From: JBBARC01 sp040400005
GTDB taxonomy: Bacteria > Pseudomonadota > Alphaproteobacteria > Acetobacterales > Acetobacteraceae
Direction: 5' to 3'
DNA length: 54,986 nt
Assembly: GCA_040400005.1 (NCBI GenBank)
Contig: JBBARC010000016.1
Span: forward strand, 1-54,986
A program made the position numbers and the translations under genes. Shown piece by piece: positions 43,130-51,973 of the stretch (the first letter of the stretch is position 1; each line of letters begins with the position of its first letter). The notes below the pieces were generated by a model. It was not told the DNA's origin. It saw nothing but the letters and a program-made list of their open reading frames with translations, and did not search any database.

Positions 43130-44005
43130 ATGAATTTTGTTGTGATCGACGTTGAGACCGCAAATGCAGACCTCGCTAGCATCTGTCAGGTGGGCCTTGC
43201 TCGGTTCAGTGATGGGCAGCTGGTCGATACCTGGGTATCGCTCATCGATCCCGATGATTATTTTGACGATGTCAATATTTCGATCCATGGCATTGATCAG
43301 ACGGCGGTTGTCGGCGCACCACTTTGGCCCTCTTCATTCAGTATGTTCTCCCCTTGGTTAGAAGGTGCAATTGTGGCTAGCCACACGCCTTTTGATCGTG
43401 CCGCAATAGCGCGAGCCTGCGCAAAACACAGACTTCAAGGTGTTAGCTGCCAGTGGATTGACACTGCGCGGGTAGTTCGCAGGGTATGGCCCCAATTCTC
43501 GGCGCGGGGATATGGTCTCGCCAATGTTGCGGAATTCCTCGGTATTGAATTTCGCCATCACGACGCCGGTGAAGACGCAAAGGCGGCAGGCAAAATTTTA
43601 TTACGGGCAATCTCTGAATCTGGGTTCAACTTGGAACAGTGGTTGACACGCTCCCACGATTTGGTCGGGCCGTTTGCTATCGCGAAGACATCGGCTGATG
43701 TAAACCCGAACGGTGCATTGTTTGGCGATGTACTTGTTTTTACTGGTGAATTGTCCATGTTGCGCAGGGTAGCCGCTGCGGCGGCTGCACAGGTAGGTTG
43801 TGAGGTTGCTGAAGGCGTAACTAAGAAGACAACACTTCTTGTGGTTGGCGATCAGGACATTCGCGCTCTCCACGGTCACAAGAAGAGCCATAAGCATCGC
43901 AAAGCAGAAGATTTGATCGCGATGGGTCAGTCAATTCGAATTATTGGTGAATCTGATTTTCAGAGCCTGGTTAACTTAGCCGAACGGGTGCCGATTGCGC
44001 GCTGA
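43130..44005 (+). CDS. DEDDh exonuclease with C-terminal BRCT domain
   Basis: The 291-residue protein opens with the ExoI motif FVVIDVETANADLASICQVG of DnaQ-like 3'-5' exonucleases. ExoII lies around VASHTPFDRAAI and ExoIII is HHDAGEDAKAAG (His-x4-Asp). From about residue 205, VFTGELSMLRRVAAAAAAQVGCEV and TTLLVVGDQDI are the core of a BRCT domain like that of DNA ligase A. This domain pair occurs in stand-alone exonucleases of uncertain role in repair. Base composition is clearly lower in GC than in its neighbours, with codons such as ATT and TTA, which hints at transfer. The ATG at 43130 was chosen because the upstream extension lacks domain features. Confidence 0.88.
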   Translation: MNFVVIDVETANADLASICQVGLARFSDGQLVDTWVSLIDPDDYFDDVNISIHGIDQTAVVGAPLWPSSFSMFSPWLEGAIVASHTPFDRAAIARACAKHRLQGVSCQWIDTARVVRRVWPQFSARGYGLANVAEFLGIEFRHHDAGEDAKAAGKILLRAISESGFNLEQWLTRSHDLVGPFAIAKTSADVNPNGALFGDVLVFTGELSMLRRVAAAAAAQVGCEVAEGVTKKTTLLVVGDQDIRALHGHKKSHKHRKAEDLIAMGQSIRIIGESDFQSLVNLAERVPIAR

Positions 44006-44234
44006 ATATCCGTGTTGCCGCCTTCGTCGATTCGCGGAAGGTGAAAATTCCAAAGCATCTCATCGGCCAGTGGTTAACAATTGACATCAGGTTCCCCGGC
44101 GAAATTTTCCGGTGCGATTGTTTGTAGTTCACCCGCATTGCCGAAATGGGCGCATCCCTGCAACGCCAGCCGTGTAGCTTGGGTTGGTCGGAGCTGTGAA
44201 TTCTAACTGCCCACTGCCCAAATGTGGGCAGGGT

Positions 44235-44273
44235 AAAACTGCCGCGTTTTCAAGCTTGCTTTAGAAACGCGGC
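44235..44273 (-). terminator. Terminator overlapping the end of the DinG-like gene
   Basis: On the minus strand GCCGCGTTT pairs with AAACGCGGC, and AGTTTTA follows. The 5' arm lies in the last codons of the helicase gene. A second hairpin (CTGCCCAC / GTGGGCAG) sits at 44207-44231. Confidence 0.75.
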
Positions 44274-47021
44274 AACTTCCCCCACCACATCGGCAAGCCC
44301 CGCACGTTTCACCTCAACCCCCGCCGGAAACGCCGATAACAACCGCGTCGGCGCCCGCCGATCCAGCAGCACAAACACCCCAATGTCGGTGGCACTTCTA
44401 ATCAACCGCCCAAACGCCTGGCGCAAACGCAGCCGCGCAATGCGGTCATCATACCCCGCCGTATCGCCGCCCGATAAATGAATGCGCCGTTCCCGGTGCA
44501 AAATATCCGGCCGCGGCCACGGCACCCGTTCAAACACCACCAGCCGCAAGGCGCGCCCCGGCACATCCACCCCATCGCGCATGGCATCGGTGCCCAGCAG
44601 GCACGAATTGGTTTCGGTGCGAAACACATCCACCAAAGTTGCGTTATCCATGGCATCAACATGCTGTGAAAACAGCGCAATGCCGGCATCTTCCAGCGCA
44701 GGGGCGATCTTTTCATGCACCGCGCGCAGCCGCGAAATCGCCGTAAACAACCCAAGCCCGCCACCGCCGGCAGCCACAAACAGCGATTTATAGGCCCCCG
44801 CCAGCGAAGGGATGTCGGCTGCCACATCGTTGACCACAAAACACCTGGTCTGGCGTGCATAATCAAACGGGCTAGGCAGTGATGCCCGCTGCGGTGTCAC
44901 CGCCAAATGCGGGGCACCGATGCGGGCCTCGGCCGCATCCCACGAAAGCTCGGCATCGGTTTCGGTCATCCCCCCGGCATCGCGCAACGTGGCTGATGTT
45001 ACCAGCACACCATGCGCAGGTGCTGCCAAAGTCAGCGCAAACGGCAAGGTGGGATCAAGATGGTGGCTAGAAAACAGCGCATCGCGATCGCGCTTGCCAT
45101 CGCGGGTGAGCGACAAATATCGTATCCAACTCGGCCGATCCCCGGGTTCCGGCGGATTTTCCGCCACCGCCGCCAGCATCTGCCCCCATAACGTGAGTGG
45201 GTTTAGCGCGCGCCGTTGCAGCGACCGGCACATGGTTTCAATCCGCTCGCGCGCGGCAGTATCAATATCTTCGGCATCTTCCTCCAATTTTTCCTGCAAC
45301 CGGGCAATCAGCAAGCGCGCCGGTTCGGCAATGCGGCTTAACGCGCGCCGCAGGGGGATGCTTGCGGCGATCAAATCATCGGATGCCGGATACAAATCAC
45401 ATTCCAGATCGCCGTAATTTTGCGCATCTGGTTTATCGCTGGCCGCCCGCGCCAGCACCTGGCGCCGCAGTGCCTGCAAAAACGCATGCGCCGGGTTGGC
45501 CGGCACGCCGCCGGCCAAATCCTGAGTTTCCTCGCCCGCCAGCAACCATTCCGCCCGCGGCAGGCTGGCTGCCGCTTGCATTAACGCATTTAGCGGCGCC
45601 TCCAGCTTGCTATCGCCTGCCACCAAATCGCCGATCCGCGCTTTTAGCCCGCGCGCGCGCGATCGCGACCCTTCCGCCCCCAACAGCCAACGGCGCAATT
45701 CCGCCCCCTCGCGCCCGGAAAATTCGGCGGCAAACGCGCTGTCGGCGGCTTCAAACAAATGGTGCCCTTCGTCAAACACATAACGCGTCGGCACCGCGCC
45801 ATCATCCAATCCGCCCAGTGCCGCCTGGGTCATCACCAGCGCATGGTTGGCCACCACCAAATCCGCCCCGCGCGCGCGCCTAATACTGTGTTCTACAAAG
45901 CAACGTGTGTAATGGCGGCAGCCGCCATGAATGCACTCGCCGCGCCGGTCAGCCAGCTGCGCTAGCAGTGCTGCGCCAAAAATTTCCGAAAACCAGCCGG
46001 GTAAATCGCCGCCCGAAATATCGCCGTCGCTGGTCATCAACGCCCACCGGCTGATCAACCCTAGCGGTATGGCAATGCTGGTGGACCCGCCCAGCACCGG
46101 CCCCAGCACATCTTCATAATTCAACAGGCACAGATAATTTTCGCGTCCCTTGCGCACCACCACGCGCGCCCGCCGGGTTAACGGGTCGGGGTAAAGCCGT
46201 GCCAGTTCCGCATCAATCTGGCGCTGCAAATGGCGGGTAAACGTACTAATCCACACCGGCGCGCCATTGCGTTCCGCCCACAAACTTGCCGGCGCAATAT
46301 AGCCCAAGGTTTTGCCGGTGCCGGTGCCCGCTTCCGCCAGCACCAGATGCGGCGCGCCCACCGCATCGCGCGGCGCAAAGGCTGCCGCCGCCGCCGCACT
46401 ATAATCGGCTTGCCCCGGCCGCTGTTCGGCGTTGGGCCCCAGCAACGCCGCCAGCCTGGTGCGCGCCTCATCGGCGGAAACCGGATGCGATGCGGGCGGC
46501 GGCGGCGGCGCGTGTTCCTGCCATTCGGGCAAAAACTGCCAAACCCTAAAGCCATCGGCGCGGTTACTCACCTCACCCAGCGCCTGCAAAACCGGCCCCG
46601 CCCATTCCCAGCCGGCAATCTCCATGCGCCGGGCAACGCCTGCGGCATGGCGGTTAATCGGCAGGGTTTTGCCGGCGGCCAACCGGCGCAGCAAATTGGC
46701 GGCAATCTCGGGCAGCAAAATAACCGCGGCCTCGTCGCTCTCTGGCGGCTCCAAATCCAACGCCATGGCCAGGCCGCGCGGGGTGGGGGCTGTGCTGCGT
46801 GCCGGCAGCACAAAGGCAAACAACTCCAGCAAATCACGCAAAGCCGGGCCGTTCAGGTGCAGCCTTTTGCGCACCAGCGGCGCATGCACCACCAGCGGCG
46901 GCGCCATTTCCCGCAGGGCCGCGGTCAACGCACTGCCCACCAGCAGCCTTATTTCGCCATCCGGGCTCAACAGGGTCGCGTGGCGATGGCCAGCAATCAG
47001 GGCAGGGGGGGTACGCGCCAT
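44250..47021 (-). CDS. DinG-like ATP-dependent DNA helicase (XPD/Rad3 type)
   Basis: The 923-residue superfamily 2 helicase has Walker A EAGTGTGKTLGYIAP, the iron-sulphur cysteine set around CLLNYED and CIHGGCRHYTRCF, Walker B VFDEGHHLFEAAD, and the C-terminal motifs LLGTDAMRDGVDVPGRALRLVVFERVPWPRPDI and RLRQAFGRLIRSATDIGVFVLLDRR. These are the marks of DinG/YoaA-type 5'-3' helicases that unwind R-loops, D-loops and stalled forks. About 210 residues precede the helicase core and lack a recognisable nuclease motif. A terminator overlaps its end. Confidence 0.93.
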   Translation of the reverse strand: MARTPPALIAGHRHATLLSPDGEIRLLVGSALTAALREMAPPLVVHAPLVRKRLHLNGPALRDLLELFAFVLPARSTAPTPRGLAMALDLEPPESDEAAVILLPEIAANLLRRLAAGKTLPINRHAAGVARRMEIAGWEWAGPVLQALGEVSNRADGFRVWQFLPEWQEHAPPPPPASHPVSADEARTRLAALLGPNAEQRPGQADYSAAAAAAFAPRDAVGAPHLVLAEAGTGTGKTLGYIAPASLWAERNGAPVWISTFTRHLQRQIDAELARLYPDPLTRRARVVVRKGRENYLCLLNYEDVLGPVLGGSTSIAIPLGLISRWALMTSDGDISGGDLPGWFSEIFGAALLAQLADRRGECIHGGCRHYTRCFVEHSIRRARGADLVVANHALVMTQAALGGLDDGAVPTRYVFDEGHHLFEAADSAFAAEFSGREGAELRRWLLGAEGSRSRARGLKARIGDLVAGDSKLEAPLNALMQAAASLPRAEWLLAGEETQDLAGGVPANPAHAFLQALRRQVLARAASDKPDAQNYGDLECDLYPASDDLIAASIPLRRALSRIAEPARLLIARLQEKLEEDAEDIDTAARERIETMCRSLQRRALNPLTLWGQMLAAVAENPPEPGDRPSWIRYLSLTRDGKRDRDALFSSHHLDPTLPFALTLAAPAHGVLVTSATLRDAGGMTETDAELSWDAAEARIGAPHLAVTPQRASLPSPFDYARQTRCFVVNDVAADIPSLAGAYKSLFVAAGGGGLGLFTAISRLRAVHEKIAPALEDAGIALFSQHVDAMDNATLVDVFRTETNSCLLGTDAMRDGVDVPGRALRLVVFERVPWPRPDILHRERRIHLSGGDTAGYDDRIARLRLRQAFGRLIRSATDIGVFVLLDRRAPTRLLSAFPAGVEVKRAGLADVVGEVAAFLKQA

Positions 47022-47090
47022 ACGTGTAGCTATAGAGACTCTGCTGGGCGTTTCGCAGCCCCCTATGTCAGCACCCCAGTATAGTCGTTT

Positions 47091-47142
47091 AATGCCGACC
47101 CGCGTTGATCCATTTTTCCTGGGTCAACCCTTAAGTGGGTTG
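47091..47142. repeat. Family-3 two-hairpin repeat, copy 1
   Basis: About 52 bp starting AATGCCGACCCGCGTTGA. TTGATCCA pairs with TGGGTCAA, and CAACCC with GGGTTG; the two stems share CAA and so exclude each other. Two more copies are in the window. Confidence 0.85.
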
Positions 47143-47153
47143 GTCTGCGCGGC

Positions 47154-47240
47154 GGGTTGGCGGGCGGCGGCGCGCCAAAAAAAGACTAATGCCGACCCGC
47201 GTTGACCCATTCTTCATGGGTCAACCCTTAAGCGGGTTGG
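47154..47240. repeat. Family-3 repeat, copy 2 with flank
   Basis: A 34-bp flank (GGGTTGGCGGGCGGCGGCGC and an A-run) is followed by the core. The first stem here is the strongest of the three: TTGACCCAT / ATGGGTCAA, 9 bp with loop TCTTC. CAACCC / GGGTTG follows. The same flank plus core recurs at 51434. Confidence 0.87.
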
Positions 47241-47325
47241 CATAAGTCAGCCCGACCGCGAGGTGATCAATCGTGGCCTAGCGGCCGGGCTATCCAGACC
47301 TGCAGGGGCGATACATCGCGCACAG

Positions 47326-47412
47326 AACCGCTCGAACGACCGCCCCCGCAAGGCGCTAAACTACCGCACACCCAACGAAGTGTTTACCACCCTGTTGCAC
47401 GAGGTTCCTTAA
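47326..47412 (+). pseudogene. IS30-family transposase C-terminal remnant
   Basis: A 28-codon frame ending in TAA reads NDRPRKALNYRTPNEVF and then TTLLHEVP. This is the conserved C-terminal end of IS30-type transposases (N-x-RPRK-x-L-x-x-RTP-x-EVF). Nothing recognisable of the catalytic DDE part remains upstream, so this is a scar of an old insertion. Confidence 0.75.
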
Positions 47413-47432
47413 CCCGCGGAAAAGGAAAATCC

Positions 47433-49340
47433 TTACTTTCTTGTTCCACCATCACCACCCACAGCAACACACGGGCTACGCCGCGCAAACGGCTGCAGGC
47501 TGGGCAGCAGTTGGCTCACATCATCGGCGGCGGCGAGTTTTGCGCGCCCAGCGCCCGACCATTTGGCTGGGCGTATTTTGGGGTCGGTGAACGATCCGCT
47601 TACCCGCACGGGCACGTCTAGCGCGAAGAAATTGGTGGTTTTCGATTCGGTGCCGGCGACCAGATCAACCTGCTGGCGGTACAGATCAAACGTGCCATTG
47701 CCCGATATGGTGCCGGCTTCGGCGCGTATGCGTAAGGGGGTGATGGTGCCAACGCCGGCGCGCATATCAACAACGCCGACCAGGCAGGCAAGGTTGCTCA
47801 TGCCATCGGCGCGGCGAAACAGGGTGCGGGCATCGAGGGACGCCAGTTCTATCAGGCGGCGCGAAATACTGCCGCTGTTCATGGCGATAACGGCGGATAC
47901 ATGGGCGCCGCGGGCGGCGTGGTTAAGTGTATCGCCGGTGGCAACAATGGCGGCGCGGCCTTCCATCTGGCCCAGCAGCGGTAATTTGGCGACCCCTATC
48001 AATTGGCGCAGCGTCTGCACGTCAACCTGGGTTATCGCCACGTCGGCGGCAAGGTTACCGCTATCTTGCCTTGTGTCAGTTTGGGCGGCGATGATTGTAC
48101 CGCTGGCCTTAATTTGGGCCCCGAGATAGTTAAGCGACACATTGCGCACGGCAACTTTGCCCGGTGTTAAACCGCCGTCGAAACGCACATTCGATATCTG
48201 CATTTTGTTGTACACAACGCGGCCCAGCGCCAGATTCGCTTCAATCAGCGTATCCGGCGCGCTGCTAACACTTAGCGGAATATCAGTTTTTTCAGCGCTT
48301 GCCGTGGCACCCTTGGCCAGCCGTGCAGCCAGCAATGTGTTTAAATCCAGCTGTGGGAAAGCGATATCCACCGCCACGCGATCGGGTTTACCACGTGCCC
48401 CTTCGTCCAGCCGCAGCAGGGGGGCGGTGAATTTTGCATCGTTCACTGCACCGCTGGCGTTGGTTATTTCCCATAGCGGATCGCGGCGCACCAAATGGCC
48501 GGTTAGGCGTAACGATGTATTGGCATCACTGGTAACCCCGGCGATTTGCAAAATCGCTTTTGGGTTAGCCGCAAACACATCAAGCGTGCCTGCCATGCCA
48601 TCGGCGTTGAGCGGGTCGGTCATGGTGCCAACAAAATGCACGGTGGTATCGCCAGATACCGCGTGCACATCGGCGGAGTAGGGGGTGGATGCGTCACGCA
48701 AAACGGCAATCGGCGCCAGATCGGCTTGCAGCGTTATCGGCACATCGTTGTAGCTGCCATCAAGTACTAAGCGCACGGGTTGATCAGGCCCGCTGGTTTT
48801 TAACAGTGCCGAATTCACCCGCATGCGCAGGGCGGCACCGCTGGAGGTGCGAAACACCAGCACGCCGGCCAGCCGCGCTTGCAGAAGTGTGGGAAAACCG
48901 GCGCGGCTTTCGGGCAGCGCGGGGGCGGGGGCTTTCACGATTGCCGCCGGCTGCGGGCCAAATTTCCAGTTCGCGGTTTTCCCTTGGGGGCGTTCCAGCA
49001 ACACGCTGGCGCCATCAATGGCGACATCGCGCACCACCACCGGCCCGCGCAGCAGCGACATCGCCTGCACTTGGGCGGTAAGGCTGCCCACCTCCACCAT
49101 GGCAGGGGCCGTGCCGCCCGCCACATTATCTAGCCTTGCTGCGCGCAAATCGATCGCAATCCATTCGCCCGGGGTTACGTGCAGCGACCCAATACTTACG
49201 TGGCGTCCGGCGGCAACGCTAGCATATCGTGCGGCAATCGGCGCCAGATCGTAGCGCCCGGCCAGCAGAAAAAACGCCACCACCGCCACCACACACAGCG
49301 CGATGATGCCGCCAACGCCACTAACGATCCAAACCGACAC
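47433..49340 (-). CDS. AsmA family protein
   Basis: The 635-residue protein has one N-terminal membrane helix (about 7-27) and a long beta-rich periplasmic body typical of AsmA/TamB-like bridge proteins. The starting block is YDLAPIAARYASVAAGRHVSIGSLHV; the C-terminal AsmA region has LDARTLFRRADGMSNLACLVGVVDMRAGVGTI and DVPVRVSGSFTDPKIRP. Such proteins move phospholipids or help outer-membrane assembly. It lies 48 bases behind the ceramidase-like gene in the same direction, so both may be co-transcribed and act on envelope lipids. Confidence 0.88.
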   Translation of the reverse strand: MSVWIVSGVGGIIALCVVAVVAFFLLAGRYDLAPIAARYASVAAGRHVSIGSLHVTPGEWIAIDLRAARLDNVAGGTAPAMVEVGSLTAQVQAMSLLRGPVVVRDVAIDGASVLLERPQGKTANWKFGPQPAAIVKAPAPALPESRAGFPTLLQARLAGVLVFRTSSGAALRMRVNSALLKTSGPDQPVRLVLDGSYNDVPITLQADLAPIAVLRDASTPYSADVHAVSGDTTVHFVGTMTDPLNADGMAGTLDVFAANPKAILQIAGVTSDANTSLRLTGHLVRRDPLWEITNASGAVNDAKFTAPLLRLDEGARGKPDRVAVDIAFPQLDLNTLLAARLAKGATASAEKTDIPLSVSSAPDTLIEANLALGRVVYNKMQISNVRFDGGLTPGKVAVRNVSLNYLGAQIKASGTIIAAQTDTRQDSGNLAADVAITQVDVQTLRQLIGVAKLPLLGQMEGRAAIVATGDTLNHAARGAHVSAVIAMNSGSISRRLIELASLDARTLFRRADGMSNLACLVGVVDMRAGVGTITPLRIRAEAGTISGNGTFDLYRQQVDLVAGTESKTTNFFALDVPVRVSGSFTDPKIRPAKWSGAGRAKLAAADDVSQLLPSLQPFARRSPCVAVGGDGGTRK

Positions 49341-49388
49341 AGCAAATCCCCGATATCTGATAGCATCGCCATGGGCGGCAAAACGTTT

Positions 49389-51101
49389 CTAAACAGCCGT
49401 GCGCAGCGCCAGTTCGTCACGCGGCACCGGCGCCGGCTGGGTGGTGCGGTCGTGGTGGCGATCAGCCACCGCCAGCACCAAACTATCGGCCAAGGCGGCA
49501 AACTTGGTTTGAAACGCAGCCAAGGTCCATTGCCCAAAAATGGTATGGCCGCCTTCATAAGCCTGCTGCTGGTATTCTTCGTAGGTGGTGACATAGCCCA
49601 TGTAATCATTGCAGTACGTACACAACAAAACCTGGGTAACGCCACGTGGCAGCAACCGGTCGGCAATTGTATCGCGCAACCGCGCCCCGGCCGTGGTGGT
49701 AAATTCGCCTGGGGCACACACGATCGCCAAAGTGCCAATCAAAAGTATTTGCAACGGCAGCACGGTGGGCACCATGGCGCTGTTTTTCATGGCGCCAATG
49801 CGCGCCTGGCGCTTGGTCTCGCGCACGGCGGGGTCGATAAAATCGGGTGTGGATATACGGTCCAGCGTTTGCCCCAGCATCACCTTGCGGCCGGATTCCT
49901 GCAAAATCGCTTTGGGCCCTTGTGCCGCATAGATGCTTTTATAATACGCCTGATCGGCGGCGCTATACCCAGCCAAATTGCGTAAGCGATGCGCCTTTAT
50001 CCAACCGGCAATTTTGCTGAGCAACCACACCAAAGGCCGCGGCAAGCCAGGCCCATCCACGGGCGTGCCGGCAAAAAACGCAACCCCATGGCAAGGCTCG
50101 CTGGTCGCGGCATCGGTTGTGCCATTAGCAAAGGCGGGATCGGCACGGATTGCGGCAAAATCGACATACGAAAACACCGCGTCGATGCTGCCACACACCG
50201 CCGTTTCGGCCGCCCCGGCCACCATTGCCAACGCCAAATCACTCTGCCGCCGGCCATTTTCGGCGGCATACGCGAATTCGTCATCACCCTTAATCGCCGC
50301 CCGCCGCGCGGTTTGGCCGGGGCCATGAAAATGCGGCGACACATCCCCCGCGGTACTTTGTGCAAAAATGGCAACCGCGCCGCTCGCCCCGGCACTTTGC
50401 AGGGCCGCTTCGGCTTGGGCCGCCGCATAGCCTTTATTATCGCCGTCATATTTATGGTTGGTGTTGCCAATGCAGGTGGCGTGCACACCAAACAACGACA
50501 GCAGCGCCTCCACCCGGCCATCGCGCCGCAGGGTCAGCATCTGCATGGCGCGATCCAACGCCAAATGGGTTTCGTGCTCGGCCCGTGCCACCACATCGGG
50601 GTTGCGGTTGTAAGCTAGGCGAGATCGGTTCCACGCCACCTCAATGTCTGCGCTAAAATCACCGCGCGTCAGCCCCAGCGCGGCAGGTGCCGCGGTGCGC
50701 CAGGCGGCCAAAATCGCGCAACTCGCGGCACGCACCACATGATCAAGGTAGTCGGGCACAAACCCAGGCGTTACAATATTATACATCACATCATGGCTGC
50801 AGCCGCCGGGGCCAGAATGGGTGTGGGTGCAGGTTAACACCAGCCTATCCTGGTCGAACGCCGCCCCCATGCTGGCCGCTAGCACGGTGCAAACGCCCTG
50901 CCGCATCGCGTGCGTCACGTAACCTAAATCCAGGCAGCAAAACATCAGCCCCGTCTGGTCGCCATCGGCCAGATACAGGGCACGTGCAAACAGCGGGGTT
51001 TGCTGGCCACGATCGGTTTGCCGCGCATTGCCGTAACCCTGCATGGCATAGCCGCGCGGGGTAATGGCGATATCTTGCTTGTTCCAGCCCGCGTTATACA
51101 T
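49389..51101 (-). CDS. Neutral/alkaline ceramidase-like hydrolase
   Basis: Neutral ceramidases split ceramide into sphingosine and a fatty acid. The 570-residue product carries the N-terminal domain motifs GYAMQGYGNARQTDRGQQTPLFARAL, LTCTHTHSGPGGCSHDVMYN with zinc-site histidines, VHATCIGNTNHKYDGDNKGYA, and AQSTAGDVSPHFHGPGQ with the nucleophile Ser region. TYCNDYMGYVTTYEEYQQQAYEGGHT is the late signature. It lacks a signal peptide and the extra C-terminal Ig-like domain of classical secreted ceramidases. It could be a cytoplasmic relative acting on bacterial sphingolipids or other amides. GAGGA lies six bases before ATG 51101. Confidence 0.87.
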   Translation of the reverse strand: MYNAGWNKQDIAITPRGYAMQGYGNARQTDRGQQTPLFARALYLADGDQTGLMFCCLDLGYVTHAMRQGVCTVLAASMGAAFDQDRLVLTCTHTHSGPGGCSHDVMYNIVTPGFVPDYLDHVVRAASCAILAAWRTAAPAALGLTRGDFSADIEVAWNRSRLAYNRNPDVVARAEHETHLALDRAMQMLTLRRDGRVEALLSLFGVHATCIGNTNHKYDGDNKGYAAAQAEAALQSAGASGAVAIFAQSTAGDVSPHFHGPGQTARRAAIKGDDEFAYAAENGRRQSDLALAMVAGAAETAVCGSIDAVFSYVDFAAIRADPAFANGTTDAATSEPCHGVAFFAGTPVDGPGLPRPLVWLLSKIAGWIKAHRLRNLAGYSAADQAYYKSIYAAQGPKAILQESGRKVMLGQTLDRISTPDFIDPAVRETKRQARIGAMKNSAMVPTVLPLQILLIGTLAIVCAPGEFTTTAGARLRDTIADRLLPRGVTQVLLCTYCNDYMGYVTTYEEYQQQAYEGGHTIFGQWTLAAFQTKFAALADSLVLAVADRHHDRTTQPAPVPRDELALRTAV

Positions 51102-51322
51102 GGTTGTCCTCAGATATTTTTTGCTCGACGGTCCTTTTTGTAACCTTACGCGCAATTCGGTGCCTTTGTGCAATCCGGGCTGGGTGCGAAGGTCGCCTGC
51201 GCGTCGGCCACCGCAGGTGGCCCGCGCATATCGCGGCGCCAGATCGGCGGGCCGCAGGTAGCGCACCTGCAATGTTGCCAACCGTAGGCCCGGTGCCACC
51301 GCACTGCGCTCGGCCTCGCAGC

Positions 51323-51405
51323 ACGCTTGCGGTGAATGCCGAGGTGTATAAATCAGAAAGTGAGAGCAACCAGCGCAACCGCGCCATCGGCATGCTGGTG
51401 CCGGC
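51323..51405 (+). pseudogene. Possible glutaminase A remnant
   Basis: The plus-strand frame reads LAVNAEVYKSESESNQRNRA and continues IGMLV. This resembles the conserved segment of GlsA-type glutaminases (EVY-x-SE followed by NRAI). The reading continues only into the repeat, and no catalytic regions are found around it. I infer a decayed fragment; the match is short. Confidence 0.4.
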
Positions 51406-51433
51406 CTGCGAACGCTTCACTGCTGATCCCGTC

Positions 51434-51519
51434 GGGTTGGCGGGCGGCGGCGCGCCAAAAAAAACTAGTACCGACCCGCGTTGATCCATTCTTTATGGAA
51501 CAACCCTTAAGTGGGTTGG
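51434..51519. repeat. Family-3 repeat, copy 3 with flank
   Basis: The same 34-bp flank and core as at 47154. The first stem is weaker (TTGATCCAT / ATGGAACAA, one mismatch), while the CAACCC / GGGTTG stem is intact. Confidence 0.85.
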
Positions 51520-51540
51520 TAGAAGCCAATAGCTGCGATC

Positions 51541-51867
51541 TCAACCGCGATCCATCCGTTTCATACTGGCAAACACCATGCGATCTTTATTATCCCGCAT
51601 CAGCATGGCAAAGCCGGGAATAGTATCCAGGCTCAACCCGCTGGGTATCTCGGCATCCTCGCCCATCACCACATCGCTATAAGGCGCACCGGAAAATTTC
51701 TCCCATTTGCCGGCCGGCTTTTTCACTTCCAAATTCACCACCGTGGCTTTTAGCGCCAACCGCACAATCGCCTCTTTTGGCGCAGATGGCTTGGTCAAGC
51801 TGGGGCAGCCCGCCACCATCTGCCAGCCATTGGCCAGCGCCCAGGCAGTGATCTCGTCCTTGGTCAT
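51541..51867 (-). CDS. Small soluble protein of unknown function
   Basis: The 108-residue product from ATG 51867 has GAGGA eight bases upstream. It begins TKDEITAWALANGWQMVAG and continues with an alternating alpha/beta pattern (IVRLALKATVVNLEVKKPAGKWEKF). No signal peptide, membrane segment or known motif is seen. Codon use fits the host. Conserved-hypothetical type; function not inferred. Confidence 0.7.
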   Translation of the reverse strand: MTKDEITAWALANGWQMVAGCPSLTKPSAPKEAIVRLALKATVVNLEVKKPAGKWEKFSGAPYSDVVMGEDAEIPSGLSLDTIPGFAMLMRDNKDRMVFASMKRMDRG

Positions 51868-51973
51868 ACGCCGTATCCTCTGTTCAGCACGCCGCTCGCC
51901 GCGTAAAACACCACAAGCCCGCAATTCCATAGCCGCAAACTAGGGCCGGGCGCCACCAGGTAAACCCGCGCAA

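Larger units (their letters stand above)
47022..47432. other. Intergenic region with repeats and transposase debris
   Basis: Between two minus-strand genes. It holds two copies of the family-3 repeat and a C-terminal fragment of an IS30-type transposase. No intact gene is seen. Confidence 0.7.
51102..51540. other. Intergenic region with gene and repeat remnants
   Basis: It contains a short glutaminase-like fragment and a family-3 repeat. No intact gene is seen; the first 20 bases are the leader of the ceramidase-like gene. Confidence 0.55.
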
